Source of the DNA: Niallia sp. Man26
GTDB taxonomy: Bacteria > Bacillota > Bacilli > Bacillales > Cytobacillaceae
Reading direction: 5' to 3'
Assembly: GCF_022049065.2 (NCBI RefSeq)
Contig: NZ_CP095744.1
Coordinates: 992,001 to 1,056,000, forward strand
DNA length: 64,000 bases
The notes under the pieces are model-generated. The model ran no database searches. It was not told where the DNA came from and was given only the letters and a program-made list of their open reading frames with translations. Of this stretch, positions 8,247 through 17,273 are shown piece after piece; position 1 is the first letter of the stretch; each line of letters begins with the position of its first letter. Position numbers and translations under genes: made by a program.

Positions 8247-8611
8247 TCATAGTGAAATTTTCTTCGAGCAGGGCACACCAGATAAAAAAGAAGTCTGGGA
8301 TAAGCATTGTTGCAGGAACTTTTTATTGAAATAACTCCTAGTGAGTGGCTGTTTTATTTAAACAGGAATAACAGTGAAGATTTGTGAAATGAATGATTTA
8401 GTTTTATAAGGTTTAAATCATGCTGCCGCAACGGTAGCTTTTTTTTATGTGAAAAAAGGGTTATTAAAAAGATCAAAATTGATAAAATCGCTCCGTCAAA
8501 AATTAAAGCCTCGAAAAAGACTTTTGAACACCCAAAAGGGGGATTTGTTATCTCAGAACTACAGTTAGGAAGAGGGTAACTAAATAAAAAAACTGTCAAA
8601 ACCACATAGTC
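8247..8611. other. Intergenic stretch with one terminator
   Basis: A hairpin (GCTGCCGCAACGGTAGC followed by seven T) lies at 8422-8448 on the plus strand, about 175 nt after the TRIC-like gene. Nothing else is recognised. The reading frame on the opposite strand at 8354-8605 looks like noise. Confidence 0.5.
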
Positions 8612-8640
8612 ATAAAAATACCGGAAAGCTCTTCCGGCAT
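8612..8640 (-). terminator. Terminator of the MocR gene
   Basis: On the minus strand GCCGGAA pairs with TTCCGGT (five-base loop) and runs into ATTTTTATG. It lies just after the stop at 8658. Confidence 0.75.
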
Positions 8641-8657
8641 TTTATGACTGCCTTTAA

Positions 8658-10055
8658 TTATTTTGCTATTCCCCAACACTGCATTAATTGGTGAATACTG
8701 TCCTCGATTTTTTCTAGTGGAATACCGCCAAATCCTAACAAAAATGTTGGATACTTATATTCTATTGGTTTTAACAGATAATCAGTTACCGGGTAAATGG
8801 CGATGGAGCTTTCTGCCGCAATTGTTTTTAACTCCTTTTCACTTTTCTGCAGGGGAAGGGAAATTAAAATATGCATCCCAGCCTGATCTCCGGTGATAAT
8901 GACTTCAGGATAATCTGTTTTAAAGATATGGGTCAGTTTATCAAGCTTTTTATGGTAAATTTTCCGCATACGGTTTAGGTGTTTTGAAAAATAACCGTCT
9001 TTCATGAAGCTGGCTACTATATGCTGGTCAAATCTCGGAACTGTTGCTGAATAATAACTGAAAGTTTCTTTATATTTTTTTAGCAATGTTGAAGGCAAAA
9101 CAAAATAAGCCACTCGTAATGAAGGCATTAATGACTTGGTAAACGTACTCAGATAAATCACCTTATCGTTTTTGTCCATTCCTTGCAATGCGGGAATCGG
9201 TTTTCCAGTGTAACGAAATTCACTGTCGTAATCATCTTCAATGATGTAGCGATTTTCAACTTTTGCTGCCCAATGCAATAACTGTGTTCTTCTCGTGGCG
9301 GAAAGAACTGCACCTGTCGGAAATTGGTGCGAAGGTGTGATGTAAACCACATTTGCGTTTGTTTTTTTTAGTTCATCTACAATTAATCCATCTTCATCAA
9401 CTGGAATCGGAATTGCTTTGTTTTGCAGATGAATTCTTGGGATTGCTGAATAGCCAGGATTTTCGAGGGCGAAGTTTGAATCATTTTCAAGCAGCCTTAA
9501 AATCATAGGAAGAAGTTGTTCCGTCCCAGAACCAATCACTATTTGCTCCGGTTTACACACAATCCCCCTTGATTGATAAAGATATTTTGCTATTTCAGTC
9601 CGTAACGCGTATTCTCCTTGGGGTTCTCCAATCTGCAGCAGCTCCTTGGAAGGAAGATCATATAGATTTTTTGCATATTTTCTCCACTGTGAAAAAGGAA
9701 AGGAATCTGTATCAATTTTTCCTGGGTGAAAGTCAAACTGGATAATTTTTTCCTCAGTATCCTCCACTGGCAGCTCGACCTGCTCTGTTCCGATATAAGG
9801 TAATTCATTAATATCCTCTACAAAAAAACCAACCCGCGGTTTTGAGACAATAAAGCCCTCTGCAATCAGCTGAGCATATGCAACTTCTACGGTTGTTTGA
9901 CTGATATTTAAAAATTCGGCCAACTTTTTTTTAGATGGCAGCTTCGTTCCAACTTCAATTTGTTGGCTCAAAATGGCGGTTTTAATTCCAATATAAAGCT
10001 GTTCATACAAGGGTTTTGTTGCATGTTTATTCAATTCAAACATAAGCATATCCAT
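8658..10055 (-). CDS. MocR-family regulator (GntR HTH fused to aminotransferase-like domain)
   Basis: This is a 465-residue protein. Residues 10-75 are a GntR winged helix (KPLYEQLYIGIKTAILSQ, then LPSKKKLAEFLNISQTTVEVAYAQL). Residues 105-465 are a fold-type-I aminotransferase domain with the PLP-lysine region STFTKSLMPSLRVAY and the IIEDDYDSEF segment. MocR proteins bind PLP as an effector. The gene is divergent from an ECF transporter S-component gene. That context suggests control of vitamin uptake, possibly B6 as in the PdxR branch, but GabR- or NorG-like roles are equally possible from sequence alone. A 17-bp motif 57 nt upstream recurs before the second MocR gene of the window. Confidence 0.9.
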   Translation of the reverse strand: MDMLMFELNKHATKPLYEQLYIGIKTAILSQQIEVGTKLPSKKKLAEFLNISQTTVEVAYAQLIAEGFIVSKPRVGFFVEDINELPYIGTEQVELPVEDTEEKIIQFDFHPGKIDTDSFPFSQWRKYAKNLYDLPSKELLQIGEPQGEYALRTEIAKYLYQSRGIVCKPEQIVIGSGTEQLLPMILRLLENDSNFALENPGYSAIPRIHLQNKAIPIPVDEDGLIVDELKKTNANVVYITPSHQFPTGAVLSATRRTQLLHWAAKVENRYIIEDDYDSEFRYTGKPIPALQGMDKNDKVIYLSTFTKSLMPSLRVAYFVLPSTLLKKYKETFSYYSATVPRFDQHIVASFMKDGYFSKHLNRMRKIYHKKLDKLTHIFKTDYPEVIITGDQAGMHILISLPLQKSEKELKTIAAESSIAIYPVTDYLLKPIEYKYPTFLLGFGGIPLEKIEDSIHQLMQCWGIAK

Positions 10056-10111
10056 TCAAGAATCCTCCTCTCTGACCATGTTATATTTTAAAAAAGTGGC
10101 ACTTTTTATAT

Positions 10112-10128
10112 TGTCAGATTTCATTATA
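10112..10128 (-). promoter_or_regulatory. Motif shared by the two MocR upstream regions
   Basis: TGTCAGATTTCATTATA matches 16 of 17 bases with 52151-52167. Both copies lie 50-60 nt upstream of a MocR start codon in a divergent promoter region. An operator is inferred. Confidence 0.4.
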
Positions 10129-10194
10129 CTAGTAATCATTAAAGAAGTGGAGATTCTTTTGAACACACACTCCGAAATAACGAGGGGGATTTAC

Positions 10195-10722
10195 ATGTTT
10201 ACGACAGAACATAATAAAACGAGAACTCTGGTTCTTAATGCACTTTTTATTACCTTAACTTTCCTAGCTACTATGTTTATCAACATTAGGCTGCCACTGA
10301 TGGGTAACGGGGGCCTCATTCATTTAGGTAACGTGCCGCTTTTGATTGCTGCCTTTGTATTTGGTAAAAAATCAGGCGCAATAGTGGGAGCCTTCGGAAT
10401 GGCTCTGTTCGATATTGTTTCAGGCTGGACATTATGGGCTCCGTTTACATTTGTTATCGTTGGTGCAATGGGATATGTAGCTGGCCTTATTGCTGAAAAG
10501 ATGCCTGGCAAAAAGGTATACGTACACGTACTGGCAGTGGCTGTTGCCCTTATTATCAAAGTTGTCGGCTACTATTTTACAGAAGTTATCCTTTATAGCA
10601 ACTGGATTCAGCCGTTCGGCTCTATCCCAGGTAACATCATGCAGCTCGTTATTGCCGGCATCATCGTCGTGCCTCTAGCAAATGGGTTTAAGCAAAGAAT
10701 TGGGCGTTCTAAATCAATCTAG
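10195..10722 (+). CDS. ECF transporter S component (vitamin uptake)
   Basis: The ATG at 10195 is chosen because GAGGGGG precedes it by five nt; upstream in-frame starts lack an RBS and run into the intergenic operator region. The 175-residue product has about five or six membrane segments and the S-component hallmarks: a conserved N-terminal helix with a PLMGNGGLIHLGNVPLLIAA loop, FVFGKKSGAIVGAFGMAL, and an alanine/glycine-rich helix set. S components bind one vitamin and share the energising ECF module encoded elsewhere. Divergence from a MocR regulator suggests pyridoxine-type substrates; the substrate cannot be fixed from sequence. Confidence 0.8.
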   Translation: MFTTEHNKTRTLVLNALFITLTFLATMFINIRLPLMGNGGLIHLGNVPLLIAAFVFGKKSGAIVGAFGMALFDIVSGWTLWAPFTFVIVGAMGYVAGLIAEKMPGKKVYVHVLAVAVALIIKVVGYYFTEVILYSNWIQPFGSIPGNIMQLVIAGIIVVPLANGFKQRIGRSKSI

Positions 10723-10729
10723 TTTTGAT

Positions 10730-10752
10730 GACCGGCTCTGTCCGGTCTTTTT
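10730..10752 (+). terminator. Terminator of the ECF S-component gene
   Basis: GACCGG pairs with CCGGTC around a six-base loop, followed by TTTTTG, directly after the stop. Confidence 0.85.
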
Positions 10753-10905
10753 GTTCGAATACTTTTGTAGCGTGAAGTTTTTAATGAAGCGGGAGTTACC
10801 TTAATATCAGTAAAAGTGGTGGCTAAGACCCAATTTAAAATGTCTAATCCACATGGAGGGTTAGCCACTTATATAAATTTATTTAAAAAAACTATAAAAA
10901 ATATG

Positions 10906-10935
10906 TTGACGAATATAATATAGTTTTTATATAAT
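10906..10935 (+). promoter_or_regulatory. Probable promoter of the tRNA cluster
   Basis: TTGACG (10906-10911), an 18-nt spacer and TATAAT (10930-10935) lie 55 nt before the first tRNA. The region upstream (10810-10870) holds a long-range inverted repeat (GTGGCTAA-like arms 40 nt apart) of unknown meaning. Confidence 0.75.
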
Positions 10936-10989
10936 AACTTTTGTCGCCAAATAAGAAGTTTACTTGGCTACTAGAATTAATGGTAAACT

Positions 10990-11064
10990 GGCCCATTGGT
11001 CAAGCGGTTAAGACACCGCCCTTTCACGGCGGTAACACGGGTTCGAATCCCGTATGGGTCACCA
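10990..11064 (+). tRNA. tRNA-Glu (TTC)
   Basis: The cloverleaf is complete with the anticodon TTC in the loop CTTTCAC. The GGTTCGAATCC T-arm is present and the 3' CCA is encoded. It is the first gene of a 17-tRNA cluster. Confidence 0.95.
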
Positions 11065-11070
11065 ATATTT

Positions 11071-11146
11071 GGAGGATTAGCTCAGCTGGGAGAGCATCTG
11101 CCTTACAAGCAGAGGGTCGGCGGTTCGATCCCGTCATCCTCCACCA
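11071..11146 (+). tRNA. tRNA-Val (TAC)
   Basis: The acceptor GGAGGAT/ATCCTCC and the anticodon stem TCTGC/GCAGA enclose TAC. The 3' CCA is encoded. It follows tRNA-Glu by six nt. Confidence 0.95.
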
Positions 11147-11153
11147 TATAAAT

Positions 11154-11229
<76 letters not shown>

Positions 11230-11245
11230 TCTTTTAAAATGAGAT

Positions 11246-11321
11246 GAGTCATTAGCTCAGTTGGTAGAGCATCTGACTTTTAATCAGAGGGTCGCAGGTT
11301 CGAATCCTGCATGACTCACCA
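11246..11321 (+). tRNA. tRNA-Lys (TTT)
   Basis: The acceptor GAGTCAT/ATGACTC and loop CTTTTAA give the anticodon TTT. The 3' CCA is encoded. Confidence 0.95.
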
Positions 11322-11326
11322 TTTAC

Positions 11327-11411
11327 GCGGGTGTGGCGGAATTGGCAGACGCACTAGACTTAGGATCTAGCGCCGCAAGGCGTGGGGGTTCGACTCCCTT
11401 CACCCGCACCA
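11327..11411 (+). tRNA. tRNA-Leu (TAG)
   Basis: A class II tRNA with a long variable arm (CGCCGCAAGGCG). The anticodon is TAG in the loop CTTAGGA. The 3' CCA is encoded. Confidence 0.95.
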
Positions 11412-11429
11412 TTTAATTTCATACTCTAA

Positions 11430-11504
11430 GCGGAAGTAGTTCAGTGGTAGAACACCACCTTGCCAAGGTGGGGGTCGCGAGTTCGAACCTCGTCTTCCGC
11501 TCCA
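11430..11504 (+). tRNA. tRNA-Gly (GCC)
   Basis: The acceptor GCGGAAG/CTTCCGC and anticodon GCC are clear. The discriminator is T, as usual for bacterial Gly, and the 3' CCA is encoded. Confidence 0.95.
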
Positions 11505-11519
11505 ATTTTTAAAAACAAT

Positions 11520-11608
11520 GCCGGGGTGGCGGAACTGGCAGACGCACAGGACTTAAAATCCTGCGGTAGGTGACTACCGTACCGGTTCGATTCCGGTCCT
11601 CGGCACCA
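11520..11608 (+). tRNA. tRNA-Leu (TAA)
   Basis: A class II tRNA with the long variable arm GCGGTAGGTGACTACCGT. The anticodon loop CTTAAAA gives TAA. The 3' CCA is encoded. Confidence 0.95.
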
Positions 11609-11626
11609 TTGTTTTTCGAAAATTTA

Positions 11627-11703
<77 letters not shown>

Positions 11704-11706
11704 TAT

Positions 11707-11783
11707 CGGGAAGTAGCTCAGCTTGGTAGAGCACTTGGTTTGGGACCAAGGGGTCGCAGGTTCGAATCCTGTCTTCCCGACCA
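11707..11783 (+). tRNA. tRNA-Pro (TGG)
   Basis: The acceptor CGGGAAG/CTTCCCG and anticodon TGG are clear. It lies three nt after tRNA-Arg. The 3' CCA is encoded. Confidence 0.95.
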
Positions 11784-11802
11784 TTAATATCCCAAAAATA
11801 AC

Positions 11803-11878
11803 GGGGCCTTAGCTCAGCTGGGAGAGCGCCTGCCTTGCACGCAGGAGGTCAGCGGTTCGATCCCGCTAGGCTCCACCA
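11803..11878 (+). tRNA. tRNA-Ala (TGC)
   Basis: The acceptor GGGGCCT and loop CTTGCAC give TGC. The G-T pair near the acceptor end fits alanine identity. The 3' CCA is encoded. Confidence 0.95.
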
Positions 11879-11882
11879 ATAC

Positions 11883-11975
11883 GGAGGAATACCCAAGTCC
11901 GGCTGAAGGGATCGGTCTTGAAAACCGACAGGCGGGTCAAACCGCGCAGGGGTTCGAATCCCCTTTCCTCCTCCA
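11883..11975 (+). tRNA. tRNA-Ser (TGA)
   Basis: A class II tRNA with a long variable arm. The anticodon TGA lies in the loop CTTGAAA. After the acceptor strand TTCCTCC the next base is T, then CCA, so the discriminator reads T where I would expect G. Confidence 0.93.
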
Positions 11976-11997
11976 TTAGTTAAATAAATAATATTAT

Positions 11998-12071
<74 letters not shown>

Positions 12072-12074
12072 TCT

Positions 12075-12151
12075 GGTCCGGTAGTTCAGTTGGTTAGAAT
12101 GCCTGCCTGTCACGCAGGAGGTCGCGGGTTCGAGTCCCGTCCGGACCGCCA
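12075..12151 (+). tRNA. tRNA-Asp (GTC)
   Basis: The acceptor GGTCCGG/CCGGACC and loop CTGTCAC give GTC. It starts only three nt after the initiator tRNA. The 3' CCA is encoded. Confidence 0.95.
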
Positions 12152-12154
12152 TTT

Positions 12155-12228
12155 AGGAGTATAGTTTAAAGGTAGAACAGAGGTCTCCAAAACCTCCGGT
12201 GTGGGTTCAATTCCTACTACTCCTGCCA
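12155..12228 (+). tRNA. tRNA-Trp (CCA)
   Basis: The acceptor AGGAGTA/TACTCCT and loop CTCCAAA give the anticodon CCA. The 3' CCA is encoded. A gap of about 80 nt without a tRNA follows. Confidence 0.94.
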
Positions 12229-12308
12229 ATAATAATATTATGGCAGGTGCTTAACAGTTCGAATGAACCAGTTTAGCCATATTTTAAATCTTTTTTAAAA
12301 CCTATTAT

Positions 12309-12382
12309 GCGGGTGTAGTTTAATGGTAAAACCTCAGCCTTCCAAGCTGATGTCGTGAGTTCGATTCTCATCACCCGCTCCA
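12309..12382 (+). tRNA. tRNA-Gly (TCC)
   Basis: The acceptor GCGGGTG/CACCCGC and loop CTTCCAA give TCC. The 3' CCA is encoded. Confidence 0.95.
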
Positions 12383-12386
12383 ATAT

Positions 12387-12463
<77 letters not shown>

Positions 12464-12483
12464 TATAATACATACGTTTTTGT

Positions 12484-12558
12484 TCCGCAGTAGCTCAGTG
12501 GTAGAGCAATCGGCTGTTAACCGATCGGTCGTAGGTTCGAGTCCTACCTGCGGAGCCA
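12484..12558 (+). tRNA. tRNA-Asn (GTT)
   Basis: The acceptor TCCGCAG/CTGCGGA and loop CTGTTAA give GTT. The 3' CCA is encoded. It is the last tRNA of the cluster; no rRNA gene follows. Confidence 0.95.
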
Positions 12559-12740
12559 TTTTTTTACCTTAAAATACTGAATATTCAAACATATTAATGT
12601 GTACCTATAGTTGTTTTGATAGAACTACGGATTTTTAAGTCAATATAAGTGTTTAAATCCATTAATCGTTATTTGTTAGGCTTATGTCTAGTTAGCTAAA
12701 CCGAAAATATTCCTTTAATAATATAATAGAGAAGTTTAGT

Positions 12741-12778
12741 GAGCATTAATCGATGAAAAGATTAATGCTCCTTTTATT
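12741..12778 (+). terminator. Terminator-like hairpin downstream of the tRNA cluster
   Basis: An 11-bp perfect stem (GAGCATTAATC with GATTAATGCTC, eight-base loop) is followed by CTTTTATT. It lies about 180 nt after the last tRNA and may end that transcript. Confidence 0.6.
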
Positions 12779-12858
12779 GTGGAATTAACTGAAGCATCTA
12801 GTAGAAAAAATGTGAAAAAGGTTAACTTTGTGTAAGGACATTAATCAGTGCAGGCAGG

Positions 12859-12882
12859 CATCTAATTACTAGATGTTTTTTT
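12859..12882 (+). terminator. Second terminator-like hairpin after the tRNA cluster
   Basis: CATCTA pairs with TAGATG (loop ATTAC), followed by seven T. The rest of the gap up to 13097 shows only the GGAG RBS of the kinase gene. Confidence 0.55.
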
Positions 12883-13097
12883 AGTTTAAGTAAGTAGTTG
12901 ATGTTAACAAGGCTGTCTAGAACATACATCTATTTTGCCAATGATACCTTCATTTCTGATGGAAATGCTCAAGTAAAAAAAGGTTCCACAACTTCAAAAA
13001 GATGGTTACTATATGAAGTGGTGTTTGTGGACACACAAAAAACATACGAATAGCTTAAGTTATTAATAAACAGTCGTATGAAATAAAGGAGTAGAAC

Positions 13098-14840
13098 ATG
13101 AGAAAACGCGGTATTACCGTTAAATTATTTGCTGTAACAGCTTTATTCTTTTTGGTGTTTTACGCCATGATTATGATATTTCAATTGTCATTATTTGATC
13201 GTTTCTATCAGCATCATAAAACGAAAGAAGCAGCAAATCGCATACATCAATTAGCAGAAGGTTATGAGGAAAACTCCTGGAGCGAAGCGGAACTGACAAA
13301 ACAGACTTTATCTTACATGAGGAAGTCCAAAAGTCCGTTGACGATTGTGGACGAAGAAGGTTTTCAGTTAGTTCAGGATCCGTTTAATATTATGCTGGAA
13401 ACAGGAGATGGAAATGTAGTAGAAGTATCGCTGTCCTTACTAGTCTCGTCTTACGGACAACAGTTACAAGCATTGAATATCAAAGAGGGAGATACATTGA
13501 TTGTTCGAGGAGAACCAGATGCTAAGGTTCCTACGGTCATTTATCCATCTGTTATTACAAAGAATTCGTCAAGTGCAGGGGAAGATCCAATCGAGAATGA
13601 AGTGGCTATTGAAGGAAAGGTAAAAAGCATTTCGCTGCCTAAGGGTGTAATGATTAATAGAGGACTAGGAATACTCTATGATGCGTTGTTGGAATGGTTC
13701 CCGCTTGAGGAGGAACAGTTAAAGCAGCTTACTGAAGGGGAAAGTCTGCAGTTGGATTGGGTGGAATCATGGAGTGGAAAACATAATTTAGTACTAATTG
13801 AGCCAATTAAGAAAGATGGAGAAATGCAATTTATGTTCTCTGTCACATCTATTCAGGAAATTAAAGATACCAATGAAGCACTTCGAATATTTTATATATA
13901 TATCGGCATTATTGGCTTTATTCTCATCATTTTGTTGTCGCTATTCTATTCCCGTCTTGTCAGCAGACCATTGATTAAATTGAATGAAATGGCAAAAAAA
14001 ATGGTGCATCTAGACTTCTCATCGGCGAAGCCGATTAAGCAGAAGGATGAGCTTGGGAGCCTTTCGAACAATATGCTTGTTATGGCACAGAATTTAGATG
14101 TTGCATTAAATGACTTGAAACAAGCTAATGGAAAGCTAAAACGTGATATGGAAAGACGTGTGCAGATGGAAAAGGAGCAGCGCGAGTTCTTCGAGCATGC
14201 GTCCCATGAACTGAAGACGCCGCTCAGCATTGTCAAAAGCTTCGCTGAGGGGCTGCAGGATGGTGTTAGTCCGGATAAGCATGACCACTATGTAGAAGTG
14301 ATCATTGAGGAGTCAGAAAAGATGGAAGTGCTTATTAAAGATATGCTCGATTTGGCTAAGTTGGAGAACGGTGCGATTAAACTAAGAAAAACATCTTTTT
14401 TGCTTAGTGAAATGATTGAGGTATTGGCCTCTAAATTATTCTGTATTGCACAAGAGAAAAATGTTGTCATTGAAATCATGCCGAAGAATGAACAGCATAT
14501 TTTGGCGGATTATGAGTGGATGGAACGAGTAATGCAAAATCTTCTTATTAATGCGGTTCGGCACAGTGAGCCTAATTCTGTTATTGTGATTCGAATTGAA
14601 TTGGATCAGGAAAATGGCGGTTGTGTGTTCAAAATTGAGAATAAAGGCCAGCAAATACCAAGTGAGCATCTGGATAATATTTGGAAAAGGTTCTATAGGA
14701 CTGAATCTTCGCGAAGCCGAATGACAGGTGGTACAGGCTTAGGGTTGGCGATTGTCCAGCAAATACTTAACTTGCATGGATTTCATTATGGTGCGGAAAA
14801 CATGCCAGACGGTGTACGTTTCTATGTTCATTTCAAATAA
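13098..14840 (+). CDS. Membrane sensor histidine kinase, probably of the dlt region
   Basis: This is a 580-residue protein. A membrane segment lies at about residues 10-30, an extracellular sensing region at 31-255 and a second membrane segment at 260-282. A HAMP domain follows at 283-335 and a coiled stretch to 360. The HisKA domain contains HASHELKTPLS with the phospho-accepting His at 370. The HATPase_c domain follows, with NLLINAVRHS (N box) and TGGTGLGLAIV (G2 box). The cognate regulator is the next gene, so the order is kinase then regulator, the reverse of the common order. dltXABCD follows directly, which suggests a cell-envelope signal such as cationic peptides. That link is inferred from position. 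Confidence 0.92.
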   Translation: MRKRGITVKLFAVTALFFLVFYAMIMIFQLSLFDRFYQHHKTKEAANRIHQLAEGYEENSWSEAELTKQTLSYMRKSKSPLTIVDEEGFQLVQDPFNIMLETGDGNVVEVSLSLLVSSYGQQLQALNIKEGDTLIVRGEPDAKVPTVIYPSVITKNSSSAGEDPIENEVAIEGKVKSISLPKGVMINRGLGILYDALLEWFPLEEEQLKQLTEGESLQLDWVESWSGKHNLVLIEPIKKDGEMQFMFSVTSIQEIKDTNEALRIFYIYIGIIGFILIILLSLFYSRLVSRPLIKLNEMAKKMVHLDFSSAKPIKQKDELGSLSNNMLVMAQNLDVALNDLKQANGKLKRDMERRVQMEKEQREFFEHASHELKTPLSIVKSFAEGLQDGVSPDKHDHYVEVIIEESEKMEVLIKDMLDLAKLENGAIKLRKTSFLLSEMIEVLASKLFCIAQEKNVVIEIMPKNEQHILADYEWMERVMQNLLINAVRHSEPNSVIVIRIELDQENGGCVFKIENKGQQIPSEHLDNIWKRFYRTESSRSRMTGGTGLGLAIVQQILNLHGFHYGAENMPDGVRFYVHFK

Positions 14841-14917
14841 TGGTAATAATTTCTTATTAGGACACATGAAAGACATATAACCTTGTTAATATCTATAAAT
14901 TGGAAGGAAGATTCACG

Positions 14918-15589
14918 ATGGGGAAGAAAGTATTGCTTGTCGAGGATGAAGTGAGAATTCGAGAAGTTGTAGCTGATTACTTCAAAAAGGACGGTTGGGA
15001 AGTGTATGAAACGGATAATGGCAGCAGTGCGATAGATTGGTTTGATGCCATTTATCCGGATTTAGTCATTCTCGATATCATGATGCCGCAAATGGATGGA
15101 TTTGCTGTCACCAAGCAGGTACGAATGAGTTCTGGTGTACCGATTATTCTGCTGACAGCGAAATCCAGTGACGATGATAAAATTCATGGCTTTGAACTTG
15201 GGGCCGATGATTATGTTACGAAGCCATTCAGCCCAAAAGTATTAGTAGCACGTGCTAATTCTTTAATGAAACGGGCAAACGAACATTACTTGCCGACTGG
15301 TCATATGCTAAGCTTCGGTGAAGCAATCGTTAATACGAAGTCCCATCAGCTTCAGCTCGGGGGCCAACAGGTCGAATTGACGCCAAAAGAATATGAATTA
15401 TTGGTGTTCTTGCTTCAGCATAAAAATAATGTCCTTTCACGGGAAACAATTTTGAATCACGTATGGGGATTTGACTTCGATGGTGATAGTCGAGTTGTGG
15501 ATACACATATAAAAAAGCTAAGAGCTAAATTAAGCTTTGAATCACATCATATCCGGACTGTTATTGGAACCGGCTATAAATTTGAATAA
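14918..15589 (+). CDS. OmpR/PhoB-family response regulator
   Basis: This 223-residue regulator has a receiver domain (residues 1-118) with the acidic pair at E9 and D10, the phospho-acceptor D53 in LVILDIMMPQMDG and a K in VTKPFSP. The OmpR-type winged helix (about 130-223) follows, with ELTPKEYELLVFLL and the DTHIKKLRAKL recognition helix. The ATG at 14918 is chosen over a TTG at 14900 because GGAAGGAAG lies upstream at the right spacing. It is encoded 77 nt after the kinase and 17 nt before dltX. It probably activates dlt under envelope stress; no direct-repeat operator was resolved. Confidence 0.93.
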   Translation: MGKKVLLVEDEVRIREVVADYFKKDGWEVYETDNGSSAIDWFDAIYPDLVILDIMMPQMDGFAVTKQVRMSSGVPIILLTAKSSDDDKIHGFELGADDYVTKPFSPKVLVARANSLMKRANEHYLPTGHMLSFGEAIVNTKSHQLQLGGQQVELTPKEYELLVFLLQHKNNVLSRETILNHVWGFDFDGDSRVVDTHIKKLRAKLSFESHHIRTVIGTGYKFE

Positions 15590-15606
15590 AAGAAAGGAGA
15601 GAGAAG

Positions 15607-15753
15607 ATGAATAAGCTTAAACAGCTGTATATGCACACTGGCGTCCGGTTTGCTTTACATACTTGTTTTTATTTGGCTATCCTCGTTACCTTGTTTTTGA
15701 TGTACGGCTTCCATACGGCCAATACTGGCAACTATATTTATAATGATTTCTAA
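15607..15753 (+). CDS. dltX: DltX, small teichoic acid D-alanylation protein
   Basis: This 48-residue protein is too short for usual gene calling. It has a short basic N-terminus, one membrane segment (about residues 16-36, [20 protein letters not shown]) and the conserved C-terminal end NYIYNDF, which is the DltX signature. In dlt operons DltX lies before dltA, and its C-terminal motif, placed outside, is needed for moving D-alanine onto lipoteichoic acid with DltB and DltD. GAAAGGAGAG gives a strong RBS. Position, length and motif all agree. Confidence 0.93.
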   Translation: MNKLKQLYMHTGVRFALHTCFYLAILVTLFLMYGFHTANTGNYIYNDF

Positions 15754-15770
15754 ATGGAGAAGATAATAAA

Positions 15771-17273
15771 ATGAAACTTTTAACTCGTATTGCACAGCAT
15801 GCGGAAAGAAAACCGGAGCATATTGCATATCGTACAGAGGATCAGGTGCTGACCTATGGGATGCTTTGGGACAAATCGAGGAGACTAGCAAGCTTATTAC
15901 ATGCCATTCAGCTCGAGCGGCAGACGCCAATTGTTGTGTATGGCCATATGGCAACTGATATGCCGGTAGCGTTCCTTTCCTGTGTGCAGGCTGGATACCC
16001 TTATATACCGGTAGATACATCCATTCCAATGGAACGGGTGCGTCTTATCGTCGAAAAATCTGGTGCTGGATTAGTAATTAATACAACAGATAGCAAGCTG
16101 GATTTTGATAGTGTTGCAGTTTTACATATGCTAAACCTGGAATTGGAACAAGAAGAGCTTATTGGCGATGAGTACTGGGTCCATCTTGAAGAAGTTTTTT
16201 ACACCATTTATACTTCCGGCAGTACAGGAAATCCGAAAGGTGTTCAAATAACTGCAGCAAATCTGCAATCTTTTACCGATTGGATGACAGGTGACTTTCC
16301 ATTAGATGAAGGAAAAGTATTCTTGAATCAGGCGCCTTTTTCATTCGATTTGTCTGTGATGGACTTTTATCCAGCGTTACAGAGCGGAGGCTCCATTCAT
16401 GCGCTAGAGAAAGATGTAAGCAATAAGCCGAAGCTTTTGTTTGAGAACTTGAGCCGCTCTGCCTTGCAAGTGTGGACATCGACACCATCCTTCGTGCAAA
16501 TGTGTTTTCCAAATCCAGATTTTAATGACAAGATGCTTCCAGAGCTTGAAGTATTTCTTTTCTGTGGAGAAGTACTGCCGCTAGCTGTGGCCAAGGAGCT
16601 GAAAGCACGTTTCCCAAAAGCAAGGATTTTTAATACCTATGGGCCAACAGAAGCAACAGTGGCTGTGACGTCTATCGAGATTACAGAAGAATTGCTTGCG
16701 AAAGAGAAGGCTCTGCCAGTTGGCTACCCAAAATCTGATATGCGTATTTTCGTTGTGGATGAATTGGATAATCCGTTGCCAGAAGGGGAAAAAGGGGAGC
16801 TTATTCTTGCTGGGCCAAGTGTGTCAAAAGGCTATCTAGGTGAGCCGCTACTGACAGAAAATGCATTCGGCATGATTAACGGAATGAATGCCTATCGTAC
16901 CGGAGATGCCGGCATTATTCAAGACGGGTTGGTGTACTGCCAAGGCAGAATGGATTTTCAGATCAAGCTTCATGGCTACCGGATGGAGCTGGAAGAGATT
17001 GAGTTCCACCTTAATCAGTCTGATTTTATTAAGGCTGCGATTATTATTCCTTATGCACCAAACGAAGAAATTGAATACTTGATTGCGGCAGTTGTGCCGG
17101 CGTACCATGATTTTGATAAGGAATACAAACTGACAGCTGCAATCCGCAAAGATATTGCTCTGCGCTTGCCAGCATATATGATTCCGCGTAAGTTCTCGTA
17201 TCATACTTCTATTCCAATGACGATAAATGGAAAAGCAGACCGCAAGAAAATGAAGGAAGAGGTATTCGCATGA
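15771..17273 (+). CDS. dltA: D-alanine--D-alanyl carrier protein ligase DltA
   Basis: This 500-residue adenylating enzyme activates D-alanine with ATP and loads it on the carrier DltC. The adenylation motifs are present: [13 protein letters not shown] (about residues 144-156), [14 protein letters not shown] (about 288-301), YRTGD (about 374), and the C-terminal lysine region NGKADRKKM. The length matches the family. The stop overlaps dltB by four nt (ATGA). It is cytoplasmic and the first catalytic step of the operon. Confidence 0.97.
   Translation: MKLLTRIAQHAERKPEHIAYRTEDQVLTYGMLWDKSRRLASLLHAIQLERQTPIVVYGHMATDMPVAFLSCVQAGYPYIPVDTSIPMERVRLIVEKSGAGLVINTTDSKLDFDSVAVLHMLNLELEQEELIGDEYWVHLEEVFYTIYTSGSTGNPKGVQITAANLQSFTDWMTGDFPLDEGKVFLNQAPFSFDLSVMDFYPALQSGGSIHALEKDVSNKPKLLFENLSRSALQVWTSTPSFVQMCFPNPDFNDKMLPELEVFLFCGEVLPLAVAKELKARFPKARIFNTYGPTEATVAVTSIEITEELLAKEKALPVGYPKSDMRIFVVDELDNPLPEGEKGELILAGPSVSKGYLGEPLLTENAFGMINGMNAYRTGDAGIIQDGLVYCQGRMDFQIKLHGYRMELEEIEFHLNQSDFIKAAIIIPYAPNEEIEYLIAAVVPAYHDFDKEYKLTAAIRKDIALRLPAYMIPRKFSYHTSIPMTINGKADRKKMKEEVFA

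Noticed and set aside
15655..16029. 124-codon minus-strand frame opposite dltX/dltA
   Set aside because: Antisense shadow; dltX and dltA are well supported on the other strand.
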